From positions 1-64,000 of the forward strand of contig NZ_JABACJ020000012.1 in the NCBI RefSeq assembly GCF_012524165.2: DNA of 64,000 bases, in the 5' to 3' direction. The DNA is from Faecalicatena faecalis (GTDB taxonomy: Bacteria > Bacillota > Clostridia > Lachnospirales > Lachnospiraceae). The translations under genes were made by a program, and so were the position numbers. Within the stretch, counting starts at the first letter, position 1; each line of letters opens with the position of its first letter. The notes beneath the pieces were generated by a model. The model was not told the DNA's origin. It saw nothing but the letters and a program-made list of their open reading frames with translations, and made no database searches. Shown here piece after piece: positions 33,397 through 42,978 of this stretch.

Positions 33397-34839
33397 ATGC
33401 CAATTTTAGACAATTTAGAACCAAAGGAAGTATTTCATTATTTTGAGGAGCTCAGCCAGATTCCGAGGGGGACATTCAACACAAAGGAAGTCAGTGACTA
33501 CTGTGTGAAGTTCGCGAATGACAGAGGTCTTGAAGTGATCCAGGATGAGATCAACAATGTGATCATCAAAAAGCCGGGTACAGAAGGGTACGAGGAGAGT
33601 GATCCGGTCATCATTCAGGGACATCTGGATATGGTATGTGAGAAGACAGAGCTTTCTGACCACGATTTCACAAAAGATCCACTAGATCTGTATGTTGAGG
33701 ATGGATTTGTAAAGGCCAGGGACACTACATTGGGGGCAGACGATGGTATCGCCGTAGCGATGGCTCTGGCTCTGCTGGACAGCGATGATATTCCACATCC
33801 ACCTTTGGAAGCGATTTTTACTGTGGACGAAGAAGTGGGAATGGGCGGTGCAGAAGGAATCGATTTGTCACCGATCAATGGAAAGATGCTGATCAACCTG
33901 GATTCTGAGGATGAGGATACGATCATTGCAGGATGTGCCGGAGGATTAAGCTTCCGCCTGAATCTGCCGATCGGAAGAAAGTCAATGACAGGTGACTGTC
34001 TGGAAGTCGTGATCAGAGGATTAAAGGGCGGACATTCAGGGCAGGAGATCGACCAGCAGAGAGGGAATGCGAACAAGCTTGCAGGACGTCTTTTGAACCG
34101 TCTGAACGAGACCATGGATATTGCTCTTTCAGATATCCAGGGAGGAGCAAAGGATAATGTCATCCCATCTTCCTGTAAGTTTACAATTGTAGTACATGAC
34201 AGTATCAAGGCAGAAGTGATCATCGAGAATATGCTGAATATCTGGAAGCAGGAATTTGGTGCTGATGAGCCAGATCTGGATGTGATCGTGAATAAGACAG
34301 AGAACGCAGAAAAGTCTGTTATGACGGATATGGATATGAAGAAAGTTATTTTCTTTATCAATAACTGCCAGAATGGAGTCTATGGATTCAGCCGTTCCTT
34401 AAAGGGACTGGTAGAGACCTCTGACAACCTTGGTGTTGTTACGACAGAGGAAGGAAAGGTTTCCTTTGTCCTGTTGATCAGAAGCTCTGTATCTTCTAAA
34501 TTGGAAGAATTAAAAGAAGCATTCATCGGCTGGGCAGAGTTCCTCGGCGGGACCTATGAACTTTCAGGTGCATATCCGGCTTGGATGTACAAAGAGAATT
34601 CAAAGATCCGCCCGATCGTTGCGGATGTATTTGAGAGAGTATATGGCAGAAAGCCGAATATCTCAACAATCCATGCTGGCTTAGAGTGCGGACTGCTTTC
34701 TGGAAAGAAGCCAGAGTTAGACTGCGTTTCCATCGGCCCGAAGATGGCTGATATCCACTCCGTGAATGAGCGTCTGGATATTGCTTCTACAGGCAGAATG
34801 TGGAATCTGATGAAGGAAATTCTCAAAGAATGCAAGTAG
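33397..34839 (+). CDS. pepD: Aminoacyl-histidine dipeptidase (PepD, M20C)
   Basis: Zn-dependent cytoplasmic dipeptidase that splits Xaa-His and other dipeptides. Metal and catalytic residues lie in IIQGHLDMVCE, LGADDGIAVAMALALL, DEEVGMGGAEG and the late HAGLECG. Length 480 aa is typical for PepD. GGAAGGGG lies before the ATG. It appears monocistronic or followed by the M23 gene after 25 bp. Confidence 0.95.
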   Translation: MPILDNLEPKEVFHYFEELSQIPRGTFNTKEVSDYCVKFANDRGLEVIQDEINNVIIKKPGTEGYEESDPVIIQGHLDMVCEKTELSDHDFTKDPLDLYVEDGFVKARDTTLGADDGIAVAMALALLDSDDIPHPPLEAIFTVDEEVGMGGAEGIDLSPINGKMLINLDSEDEDTIIAGCAGGLSFRLNLPIGRKSMTGDCLEVVIRGLKGGHSGQEIDQQRGNANKLAGRLLNRLNETMDIALSDIQGGAKDNVIPSSCKFTIVVHDSIKAEVIIENMLNIWKQEFGADEPDLDVIVNKTENAEKSVMTDMDMKKVIFFINNCQNGVYGFSRSLKGLVETSDNLGVVTTEEGKVSFVLLIRSSVSSKLEELKEAFIGWAEFLGGTYELSGAYPAWMYKENSKIRPIVADVFERVYGRKPNISTIHAGLECGLLSGKKPELDCVSIGPKMADIHSVNERLDIASTGRMWNLMKEILKECK

Positions 34840-34864
34840 GACAGACAGTGGCTCATATATTGGA

Positions 34865-35740
34865 ATGATCAGTTTAAAAGGGGTTGTTCCAGACATGAGG
34901 CAGAGAAGACTGCACAACCTGGTGCTGCTGAACCTGATTTTGGCATTGTTTCTTTCCATTGGTATACATGAAGTCCTTCTTTTGGGAGGATTTTCAAGGC
35001 TGAGTGAGGATACAGTGACAAAGGATGGCTTTCGAAGGCAGACCTTGAATGAGGAAGTGTTAAGTTACATACAGAATACAAAAGACCCGGGCAAGGACCT
35101 GGGTCTTTATTTGTTGGAAACAGATTTTGGAAGAGACAGGTTAGATGCAGGGCTTAAGAAAGAAACCTTTTTAGGGCTGGAGGACAAATGGGCAGGGCGT
35201 GACGGCTGGGACAGTTATCTTAAGCAGTGCCGCGGAATCTGGAATGATGTCCGGTATTTTCCTATTCCCCAGCCCTCCAGAGGGAAGGATTACGGTGTTT
35301 CTTATGTGGATTCCTGGATGTTTGAACGAAATTACGGAGGAAAGCGGGGACATGAAGGAACCGATATCATGGCGGATGAAAATGTGCGCGGCCTGTATCC
35401 GGTGGTCAGTATGACGGATGGTGTCGTACGCCATAAGGGCTGGCTGGAACAAGGAGGCTGGCGGCTTGGAATCGTGGCACCGGGCGGAACATATTTCTAT
35501 TATGCACATCTGGATTCTTATGCAGATATTAAGGAGGGTGATACGGTACGTGCCGGGGATCTTCTGGGGTATATGGGGGATACCGGATATAGCAAGAAAG
35601 AGGGGACGACCGGGAATTTTCCAGTGCACCTCCACGTAGGTATCTATCTGTTCCACGGGGATGAGGAAATCAGCGTAGATCCTTACTGGGTACTGCGTTT
35701 TATCGAGAATAGAAAGATAAAATGTGTCTATGCACCTTAA
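34865..35740 (+). CDS. M23 family metallopeptidase
   Basis: Probable cell-wall endopeptidase. One N-terminal signal-anchor helix (about 18-40 from the first ATG) is followed by a spacer and a C-terminal LytM/M23 domain. The Zn ligands are in KRGHEGTDIMAD (H and D) and PVHLHVGIY (HxH). Length is 291 aa. The start is uncertain: ATG 34865 is listed, ATG 34895 would also keep the anchor, and neither has a good ribosome-binding site. The active-site motif is complete, so it is likely active. Confidence 0.85.
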   Translation: MISLKGVVPDMRQRRLHNLVLLNLILALFLSIGIHEVLLLGGFSRLSEDTVTKDGFRRQTLNEEVLSYIQNTKDPGKDLGLYLLETDFGRDRLDAGLKKETFLGLEDKWAGRDGWDSYLKQCRGIWNDVRYFPIPQPSRGKDYGVSYVDSWMFERNYGGKRGHEGTDIMADENVRGLYPVVSMTDGVVRHKGWLEQGGWRLGIVAPGGTYFYYAHLDSYADIKEGDTVRAGDLLGYMGDTGYSKKEGTTGNFPVHLHVGIYLFHGDEEISVDPYWVLRFIENRKIKCVYAP

Positions 35741-35741
35741 C

Positions 35742-35770
35742 TTGTACTGCCGAACAAGGTATGATATAAT
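35742..35770 (+). promoter_or_regulatory. Promoter of the rsmF-like gene
   Basis: TTGTAC (35742-35747) and TATAAT (35765-35770) are spaced 17 bp with an extended TGA before the -10 box. Confidence 0.7.
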
Positions 35771-35793
35771 CATTTCCATGTGGAGGAAATGAT

Positions 35794-37194
35794 ATGAACT
35801 TACCAAAAGCATTTGAAGAAAAGATGAAAAGCCTGTTAAAGGATGAGTATGAAGATTATATAAAATGTTTCGATGAAGCGCGCCATTATGGGCTTCGAGT
35901 GAATACGAACAAGATTACGGTCGAGGAATTTTTAAAGATTGCCCCCTGGCCGCTTGAACCGATTCCATGGATACACAATGGCTTCTATTATGACGGGGAG
36001 ACAGCACAGCCGGCGAAGCACCCCTATTATTTTGCTGGGCTGTATTATCTGCAGGAGCCGAGTGCTATGACCCCGGCAGACCGTCTTCCCATAGAGCCGG
36101 GCGATAAGGTGCTGGATGTCTGTGCCGCTCCAGGAGGAAAGGCCACAGAATTGGGGGCCAGACTGTTGGGAGAGGGCGTTCTGATTGCCAATGATATCAG
36201 CAGTTCAAGGGCCAAGGGCCTTTTGAAAAATCTGGAGTTATTCGGAATCGGGAACATGATGGTATTGAGTGAAGAGCCGGGAAAGCTGACAGAGTATTTC
36301 CCGGAGTATTTTGATAAGATTCTGATCGATGCCCCCTGTTCCGGGGAAGGGATGTTCCGTAAGGATAAGAAGATGGTAAAGGCATGGGAAGAACATGGAC
36401 CAGAGTTTTTTTCCAAGCTTCAAAGGAGCATCATCACGCAGGCCGCAGCGATGTTGAAGCCGGGCGGGATGCTATTGTATTCCACCTGTACCTTTGACCC
36501 CAGTGAGAATGAACAGACGATCGAATATCTACTTTCAAAGTATCCTGAATTTGAAATCTGCCGAATGGAATCCTATGAGGGCTTTGCACAGGGGATGCCG
36601 GAGGTTTCCGTAAGTAAAAATCCGGATCTTCTAAATACAGTCCGCATTTTCCCGCACAAAATGAAGGGAGAGGGACATTATCTGGCACTCCTTCGAAAGG
36701 GAAAATTGGAGGAAAGGGCTGCATCAAACAGAGTGTTAAAGGGATTACAGAAGAAAAAGCTGCCTAAGGAGCTGGAGGAATTCTTTGACGATGTGGACTG
36801 GGAGCTGGATGCAGCCTGCCTGGATATACATGGAGAGCGTGTCTATTATATGCCTCAGGGTCTTCCAGACCTGAAAGGGGTACGGTTCTTACGTTCCGGG
36901 CTACTTCTGGGGGAACTCAAAAAGAACCGGTTCGAGCCTAGTCAGGCGCTTGCTATGTGCCTAAAAAAAGAGGAATATGCAAAGATTTTGGACCTGCCGC
37001 TTCAAGATGAACGTGTCGTGAAGTATTTAAAGGGAGATACGCTGGATGTCGAGGATCTGGTGGATCGTAAAGCGAAGGGCTGGTATCTGGTCTGCGTGGA
37101 CGGATATCCACTTGGATTCGGAAAGCTTTCCAACCAGACGCTAAAGAATAAATATCTGCCGGGATGGCGGTGGATGGGGCAGGGAACCTATTAA
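35794..37194 (+). CDS. RsmF-like rRNA cytosine-C5 methyltransferase
   Basis: SAM-dependent RNA m5C methyltransferase of the RsmB/NOP2 family (466 aa). It has motif I DVCAAPGGKATELGA, motif IV DAPCSGEGMFRKD with one catalytic Cys, and motif VI STCTFDPSENEQTIEYLL with the other. The C-terminus holds an RsmF-type FAU/PUA-like region (about 385-466). The target cytosine in rRNA is not known. GGAGG lies before the ATG. It leads a run of RNA-modification genes. Confidence 0.92.
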   Translation: MNLPKAFEEKMKSLLKDEYEDYIKCFDEARHYGLRVNTNKITVEEFLKIAPWPLEPIPWIHNGFYYDGETAQPAKHPYYFAGLYYLQEPSAMTPADRLPIEPGDKVLDVCAAPGGKATELGARLLGEGVLIANDISSSRAKGLLKNLELFGIGNMMVLSEEPGKLTEYFPEYFDKILIDAPCSGEGMFRKDKKMVKAWEEHGPEFFSKLQRSIITQAAAMLKPGGMLLYSTCTFDPSENEQTIEYLLSKYPEFEICRMESYEGFAQGMPEVSVSKNPDLLNTVRIFPHKMKGEGHYLALLRKGKLEERAASNRVLKGLQKKKLPKELEEFFDDVDWELDAACLDIHGERVYYMPQGLPDLKGVRFLRSGLLLGELKKNRFEPSQALAMCLKKEEYAKILDLPLQDERVVKYLKGDTLDVEDLVDRKAKGWYLVCVDGYPLGFGKLSNQTLKNKYLPGWRWMGQGTY

Positions 37195-37217
37195 GTCCTG
37201 TATATATGGAGAGTAAG

Positions 37218-37925
37218 ATGAAGTTAAGATTAGATAAATATCTGGCTGACATGGGGCTTGGGACCCGGAGCGAAGTGAAAAGGGCAGTCACAAAGGGCAT
37301 GGTCAGTGTCAATGACACGATTGTGAAGAAGCCGGAGACAAAGATCGATACACAGACGGACCAGGTCGTTTATCAGGGACAGGCCGTCTGTTATACAGAG
37401 TATGAATATTATATGCTGAACAAGCCGGCTGGTGTCGTATCAGCCACAGAAGATAAGCGGGACTTAACGGTAGTGGATCTGATTGACAGTAAAAAACGAA
37501 AGGACCTATTCCCGGTGGGAAGGCTGGACAAGGATACGGAAGGTCTGCTTTTGATTACCAATGACGGGGCTCTTGCCCACAGGCTTTTGTCACCCAAAAA
37601 GCATGTGGATAAGGTGTATTATGCAAAAATCAAAGGGCTGGTGACAGAGGCAGATGTGAACGCATTTGCAGAAGGACTGGACATCGGAGAAGAGAAGAAT
37701 ACACTGCCGGGAGAGCTTCGTATCTTAAAGGCTGGTGAGGTCTCAGAGATAGAGCTTAACATCCGGGAGGGAAAGTTCCATCAGGTAAAGCGGATGTTCC
37801 AGGCAGTTGGCAAAGAGGTCCTTTATCTGAAGCGGCTTAGAATGGGAAGTCTCTCTCTGGATGAAAGTCTGGAGAGTGGAGCATACAGAGAATTGACAAA
37901 GGAAGAGATTGAAACGTTATGTTAG
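37218..37925 (+). CDS. RsuA/RluB-type pseudouridine synthase
   Basis: RNA pseudouridine synthase (235 aa). An N-terminal S4 domain starts MKLRLDKYLADMGLGTRSEV. The catalytic motif is PVGRLDKDTEGLLLITNDG with its Asp, followed by the RsuA-type HRLLSPKKHVDKVYYA and EGKFHQVKRMF. These match the RsuA branch, which modifies small-subunit rRNA, but RluB or RluE-like roles are possible. ATG 37218 has GGAGAG 4 nt upstream; the ATG at 37206 overlaps that site. Its stop overlaps the next gene by 7 bp. Confidence 0.9.
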   Translation: MKLRLDKYLADMGLGTRSEVKRAVTKGMVSVNDTIVKKPETKIDTQTDQVVYQGQAVCYTEYEYYMLNKPAGVVSATEDKRDLTVVDLIDSKKRKDLFPVGRLDKDTEGLLLITNDGALAHRLLSPKKHVDKVYYAKIKGLVTEADVNAFAEGLDIGEEKNTLPGELRILKAGEVSEIELNIREGKFHQVKRMFQAVGKEVLYLKRLRMGSLSLDESLESGAYRELTKEEIETLC

Positions 37926-38656
37926 AGAATAAAAAAGCAGTGATATTCGATTTGGACGGCTCTCTGGTAGATTCCATGTGGATCTGGCCGGCTGTGGATG
38001 TGGAATATATGGAGAAGTACCATTTGACCCCGCCGGAGAGTTTCAATAAAGATATTGAAGGCATGAGCTACACAGAGACCGCACAATATTTTCTGGACAC
38101 ATTTCCGACGTTGGACTGTACACTCGATGATGTGCGCAGAGAGTGGACCAAGATGACGATGGAATTATATACGACAAGGGTTCCTCTCAAGCCAGGAGCG
38201 GGCGAATTCTTAGAAGAGATGCGTTCCCGCGGGATACTGCTGGGGATTGCCACCAGCAATGCAAGAGAATTGGTGGATGCGGTCTTACAGGCACTTCATA
38301 TCGAGGAATACTTTTCAGCTGTCAGGACTTCATGCGAGGTGGCGGCTGGAAAACCAGCACCGGATGTTTATCTGAAGGTGGCAGAGGACCTCAAGGTGAA
38401 TCCTTTAGACTGCCTTGTTTTTGAGGACGTGGTAAAGGGCATCGAGGCAGGAAAGAATGCCGGTATGTCTGTCTGTGCAGTGGATGATGAATTATCCAGG
38501 CCGGATGAAGCAGAGAAGAAAAGAAAAGCGGATTATTTCATCCGGGATTATTATGATATTAAGAACCATACTTATGAGATATGCAAGAGATACCACAGTG
38601 ATTGTTGCGCAGATTCAATTGGTATGGAAGGAAAAACGGCGCAGGCCGTACGGTAA
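37919..38656 (+). CDS. HAD-superfamily hydrolase (beta-phosphoglucomutase-like)
   Basis: Phosphatase or phosphomutase (245 aa) of HAD subfamily IA. Motif I FDLDGSLVDSM (residues about 10-20), motif II ATSNA, motif III KPAPDVYLK and motif IV VFEDVVKGIEAGKNAG are all present, with a helical cap between I and II. The substrate is not known. The start overlaps the pseudouridine synthase stop. Confidence 0.88.
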   Translation: MLENKKAVIFDLDGSLVDSMWIWPAVDVEYMEKYHLTPPESFNKDIEGMSYTETAQYFLDTFPTLDCTLDDVRREWTKMTMELYTTRVPLKPGAGEFLEEMRSRGILLGIATSNARELVDAVLQALHIEEYFSAVRTSCEVAAGKPAPDVYLKVAEDLKVNPLDCLVFEDVVKGIEAGKNAGMSVCAVDDELSRPDEAEKKRKADYFIRDYYDIKNHTYEICKRYHSDCCADSIGMEGKTAQAVR

Positions 38657-38665
38657 GGAGAAAAG

Positions 38666-40576
38666 ATGAACAACGGGTTTTTACCATTATGTAAACAGGA
38701 TATGATTGACCGCGGATGGGATCAGGTGGATTTCGTCTATGTGATCGGTGATGCGTATGTGGACCATCCGTCTTTTGGACACGCGATTATCAGCCGGGTA
38801 CTTGAGGCACATGGATTCCGTGTGGGAATCATCTCACAGCCGGACTGGCGGAAGAAAGAGAGTGTGGCGGTATATGGCGAGCCAAGACTAGGGTTCCTTG
38901 TGTCTGCCGGCAACATGGATTCCATGGTGAACCATTATTCTGTGTCAAAGAAAAAACGTCGGCAGGATGCTTACACACCAGGCGGCGAGATGGGGAAAAG
39001 ACCCGATTATGCGGCGGTGGTCTATGGCAATCTGATTCGTCAGACTTACAAGCATACGCCGATTATTTTAGGAGGCATCGAGGCAAGTCTGCGCAGACTT
39101 GCCCACTATGATTACTGGTCAGATAAGCTGAAGCGCTCGATTTTATTGGATTCCGGGGCAGATATCATCTCCTATGGTATGGGAGAGCGTTCCATCGTGG
39201 AGATTGCAGAAGCACTGGATTCCGGGATCGCGGTGGAAGACCTGACCTATCTGGATGGAACAGTAGTGAAGACGAAAAGCCTGGATTCTGTATATGATGT
39301 ACTTGTGCTCCCCTCTTTTGAGGAGCTTAAGAAGGACCGGAAGGTCTATGCAAAAAGTTTCTATACTCAATATCAAAATACCGATCCGTTTACTGGAAAA
39401 CGGCTGGCAGAGCCGTATGGAGACCATCTGTATGTTGTCCAGAATCCTCCATCCAGACCTCTAAGCCAGACAGAGATGGATGATATTTATGCGCTGCCTT
39501 ATATGCGGACCTATCATCCGTCTTATAAAGCGGATGGAGTTCCTGCAATCGCAGAGATCAAGTTCAGTCTGATTAGCTGCCGCGGTTGTTTTGGCGGCTG
39601 CAATTTCTGTGCGCTGACCTTTCATCAGGGCCGGATCATTCAGACACGCAGCCATGAATCACTGCTTGAGGAGGCAAGGCTTCTGACGAAGGAGGCGGAT
39701 TTCAAAGGATATATTCATGATGTGGGCGGCCCGACGGCGAACTTTCGACATCCCTCCTGTAAAAAGCAGTTAGAACATGGCGTCTGTAAAGAAAAGCAGT
39801 GCCTCTATCCACGTCCCTGTAAGAATTTGGATGCAGACCACAGGGATTATGTGGAGCTGCTTCGAAAGCTGAGGAAGATACCGAAAGTGAAGAAAGTATT
39901 CATCCGTTCAGGAATCCGTTTTGATTATCTGCTTGCAGATCAGAAGCAGACATTTCTCAAGGAGCTCTGTGAATATCATGTCAGCGGGCAGTTAAAGGTC
40001 GCCCCGGAGCATGTGGCGGATGAAGTTTTAAGTAAGATGGGAAAGCCTGCGAACCGGGTCTATGAAGAGTTCACAAGACAGTTCCAGGCGATGAATAAAA
40101 AACTGGGCAGGGAGCAGTATTTGGTGCCGTATCTGATGTCCTCCCATCCAGGTTCCGACATGAAAGCGGCAGTTCAACTGGCAGAATACTGTCGTGACCT
40201 GGGATACATGCCGGAGCAGGTGCAGGATTTCTATCCGACTCCGTCCACGATTTCCACCTGTATGTACTATACAGGATTGGACCCGCGTACAATGGAGAAG
40301 GTCTATGTGCCGAGGAATCCGCATGAAAAGGCATTGCAGAGGGCATTGATCCAGTATCGGAATCCAGACAATTATGATCTGGTGATGGAAGCGCTGAAAA
40401 AAGCCGGGCGCATGGATCTTGTGGGATTCGGGGAAAAGTGTCTGATTCGCCCGAGGCGTTTTACCAGTGAGGCAAAGAAAAAAGGACCAAAACAGACCGG
40501 TACGAATGTAGGACCGAAAACAAGCAGAAAAAAGACGATCCGCAGCCTTCAGAAAAAGAAGTCAGGAAAGTCTTAG
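38666..40576 (+). CDS. YgiQ family radical SAM protein
   Basis: Radical SAM protein of 636 aa with unknown reaction. It starts with the N-terminal region PLCKQDMIDRGWDQVDFVYV of the YgiQ family. The SAM cluster motif is RGCFGGCNFCALT (CX3CX2C), and PTPSTISTCMYYTGLDP is conserved near the end. The C-terminal 60 residues are Lys-rich and probably disordered. AAGGAGA precedes the ATG, 9 bp after the HAD gene. Confidence 0.93.
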   Translation: MNNGFLPLCKQDMIDRGWDQVDFVYVIGDAYVDHPSFGHAIISRVLEAHGFRVGIISQPDWRKKESVAVYGEPRLGFLVSAGNMDSMVNHYSVSKKKRRQDAYTPGGEMGKRPDYAAVVYGNLIRQTYKHTPIILGGIEASLRRLAHYDYWSDKLKRSILLDSGADIISYGMGERSIVEIAEALDSGIAVEDLTYLDGTVVKTKSLDSVYDVLVLPSFEELKKDRKVYAKSFYTQYQNTDPFTGKRLAEPYGDHLYVVQNPPSRPLSQTEMDDIYALPYMRTYHPSYKADGVPAIAEIKFSLISCRGCFGGCNFCALTFHQGRIIQTRSHESLLEEARLLTKEADFKGYIHDVGGPTANFRHPSCKKQLEHGVCKEKQCLYPRPCKNLDADHRDYVELLRKLRKIPKVKKVFIRSGIRFDYLLADQKQTFLKELCEYHVSGQLKVAPEHVADEVLSKMGKPANRVYEEFTRQFQAMNKKLGREQYLVPYLMSSHPGSDMKAAVQLAEYCRDLGYMPEQVQDFYPTPSTISTCMYYTGLDPRTMEKVYVPRNPHEKALQRALIQYRNPDNYDLVMEALKKAGRMDLVGFGEKCLIRPRRFTSEAKKKGPKQTGTNVGPKTSRKKTIRSLQKKKSGKS

Positions 40577-40594
40577 GAAGGGAAGGTATCAAGG

Positions 40595-41359
40595 ATGAAG
40601 ATTGCAATTGTAACCGGAGCTTCAGCAGGGATGGGGAGAGAATTTGCCCGCCAGATTCCTTATTTTTACAAGGGTCTAGATGAGATATGGGTCATTGCCC
40701 GCAGACGGGAACGCCTGGTATCATTGAGCGGGGATGGGGTCCTGCCCTACCGGATCTTCCAAGGAGATTTGCAAAAGGATCAGGTCTATCAGGATCTTGA
40801 CCAGGCTTTAAAGGAAGAAAAACCGGATATTCGGATGCTGGTGAATGCAGCCGGATTTGGGAAAACAGGCTCTGTTAAGGAAATTGCATATAGGGAGCCG
40901 GATTCTCAGGTCGAGATGATAGACCTGAACTGCCGGGCATTGACGAGGATGACACTCCTTTGCCTGCCTTATATCAAGTTCGGCGGGCGTATCGTCAATC
41001 TGGCCTCTGCAGCCGCTTTTTGCCCGCAGCCGTCCTTTGCCGTCTATGCGGCGACAAAATCCTATGTCCTAAGCTTTTCCAGGGCACTTGGCGCGGAATT
41101 AAAAAGCCAGAGAATCTATGTGACAGCAGTCTGTCCGGGTCCCGTAGATACGGAGTTCTTTGATGTCTCCGGCAGGCTTCCAAATATGTGGAAGGATGCG
41201 GTGATGGCGGACCCGAAGAGGGTCGTAAAAAGAGCTCTTTTAGATACCAGGAAGAAAAAAGAGGTTTCCGTCTACGGACCTGTGATGAAGGCAGCCAGAT
41301 TGGGAGCAAAGATTCTTCCGCATCGCGCGGTCATAGAATTCATTTTTCATAAACACTAA
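40595..41359 (+). CDS. SDR family NAD(P)-dependent oxidoreductase
   Basis: Short-chain dehydrogenase (254 aa). The cofactor motif is TGASAGMGREFA (TGxxxGxG), the second motif is NAAGFG, and catalytic Ser and YxxxK are in NLASAAAFCPQPSFAVYAATKSY-type sequence, read here as LASAAAF plus YAATK. The substrate is unknown. GGAAGG lies before the ATG. It is in the same run as the RNA-modification genes but has no evident link to them. Confidence 0.9.
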   Translation: MKIAIVTGASAGMGREFARQIPYFYKGLDEIWVIARRRERLVSLSGDGVLPYRIFQGDLQKDQVYQDLDQALKEEKPDIRMLVNAAGFGKTGSVKEIAYREPDSQVEMIDLNCRALTRMTLLCLPYIKFGGRIVNLASAAAFCPQPSFAVYAATKSYVLSFSRALGAELKSQRIYVTAVCPGPVDTEFFDVSGRLPNMWKDAVMADPKRVVKRALLDTRKKKEVSVYGPVMKAARLGAKILPHRAVIEFIFHKH

Positions 41360-41392
41360 AGAACGAGAGACAAAATTGAGGAGAATTACGAC

Positions 41393-41971
41393 ATGAAAAA
41401 GGTAATGAAGGGGAATCCAGGGTTTTTAGAATATAAGAAAAAAGTGGAGATCATCCGAACGGTGATTTATTTTGCACTGGTAGCGGCAATCTTTTTCCTG
41501 GGCTACAGCCAGACGCACTCAAAGAAAAATCTGCTGACGATCGTGGCGGTGGTCGGATGCCTCCCGGCGTCCAAAGCCTTAGTCGGCGTAATTACCCGGT
41601 TCCCATACCCCTCCATTGCGACGATCCGGGCAGAGGAGATTCAAAGCAAGACCAGTCACATTACCGTGATTTATGATATGATCGTGACAAGCCGTGAGAA
41701 AGTCATGCCGATCAACTGTATTGTGTTGTCCGGCAATACTATATTTGGTTACACAGACAGTGAGAAGGTAGATTTGAAATATGCGGCGGCTCACATCCGG
41801 GGAATCCTGAATCAAAACCAGTTCCCGGATGCCTCCGTGAAAATATTGAATAATTATACTGCGTTTCTTGCCAGAGCCGAGGGGCTTGATTCTATCGCCG
41901 CAGTAGAAAAAAATGACACCAGAAATCTCGAGGAAAAGATGGCACGAGTCATCTTGAATATCTCTATGTAA
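41393..41971 (+). CDS. Unknown membrane-anchored protein, 192 aa
   Basis: I do not recognise this family. Two hydrophobic segments near the N-terminus (about 25-43 and 47-66) are followed by a soluble C-terminal domain of mixed alpha/beta character. The segment YDMIVTSREKVMPINCIVLSG and a helix-rich end (RAEGLDSIAAVEK) are its clearest features. A GAGGAG ribosome-binding site is present. It lies 33 bp after the SDR gene and 22 bp before an RluA-family gene, so it may be cotranscribed. Confidence 0.75.
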   Translation: MKKVMKGNPGFLEYKKKVEIIRTVIYFALVAAIFFLGYSQTHSKKNLLTIVAVVGCLPASKALVGVITRFPYPSIATIRAEEIQSKTSHITVIYDMIVTSREKVMPINCIVLSGNTIFGYTDSEKVDLKYAAAHIRGILNQNQFPDASVKILNNYTAFLARAEGLDSIAAVEKNDTRNLEEKMARVILNISM

Positions 41972-41993
41972 ATTATGGGAAAGGATCAGATCT

Positions 41994-42977
41994 ATGCAGC
42001 AGATCATCATCAATGCGAATGAAGCAGGACAGCGGCTGGATAAGCTGCTCGCAAAGTATCTGAGAGAGGCGCCGAAAAGTTTTCTCTATAAGATGCTGCG
42101 CAAGAAAAATATCACACTCAACGGAAAGAAAGCATCTGGAAATGAAAAATTGAATCCGGGGGATGAAGTAAAGCTGTTTCTTTCGGATGAGACAATTGAA
42201 AAGTTTTCAGGCAGCCCTGTGAAGATGCCTGTAGAACATAAGGGGAAGGGAGAAAAGCTGGATATCATCTATGAGGACAGCAATATTCTCCTGATCAACA
42301 AACCTGCCGGGATGCTTTCCCAGAAAGCGGCAGATACGGATGTGTCTGTGGTAGAGCACCTGATTTCTTACCTGTTGTCATCGGGGCAGCTCACAGAGGC
42401 ACAGATGCGTACCTTTAAGCCCTCCGTCTGTAACCGTCTGGACCGGAATACCAGCGGTATGATTGCGGCAGGAAAGAGTCTGGCAGGTCTGCAGGAGTTG
42501 AGCCGTCTTTTCAAGGACCGGACATTAGGAAAATATTATTTATGCCTGACGCAGGGTCAGGTAAAGGAGTCTTCCCGAATCTGCGGCTTTCTGAAAAAGG
42601 ACGAGAAGACAAATCAGGTATGCATCCTTAAGACGGAAGAGCCGGGAAGTGTCCCCATTGAGACCGAATACAGGCCGCAAAAGATCGGGGATGGTGTGAC
42701 TCTTATCGAGGTACATCTGATTACAGGAAAGACCCATCAGATTCGTGCTCATCTGGCATCCGTGGGACATCCCATTGTGGGAGACCATAAGTATGGAGAC
42801 AAAAGGGTCAATGCTAGGTATCGGGAGGCGTACGGGTTAAAGCATCAGCTCCTGCACGCATATAGGCTTGTTTTTCCGTCACTGGACGGGGCGCTTTCAA
42901 ATCTGTCCAACAAGGAATTCACGGCTGCGCTTCCGCAGGAATTCCAGAAAATCGCAAGGGATAAAGGAGTTTTATAA
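41994..42977 (+). CDS. RluA/RluC-type pseudouridine synthase
   Basis: RNA pseudouridine synthase (327 aa). The N-terminal S4 domain includes QRLDKLLAKYLREAP. The catalytic Asp is in NRLDRNTSGMIAAGKS, and GKTHQIRAHLASVGHPIVGD is conserved. Order and length suit RluC/RluD-type large-subunit enzymes, though the target site cannot be read. An AAGGATCAG ribosome-binding site lies upstream. recU follows after 1 bp. Confidence 0.92.
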   Translation: MQQIIINANEAGQRLDKLLAKYLREAPKSFLYKMLRKKNITLNGKKASGNEKLNPGDEVKLFLSDETIEKFSGSPVKMPVEHKGKGEKLDIIYEDSNILLINKPAGMLSQKAADTDVSVVEHLISYLLSSGQLTEAQMRTFKPSVCNRLDRNTSGMIAAGKSLAGLQELSRLFKDRTLGKYYLCLTQGQVKESSRICGFLKKDEKTNQVCILKTEEPGSVPIETEYRPQKIGDGVTLIEVHLITGKTHQIRAHLASVGHPIVGDHKYGDKRVNARYREAYGLKHQLLHAYRLVFPSLDGALSNLSNKEFTAALPQEFQKIARDKGVL

Positions 42978-42978
42978 T

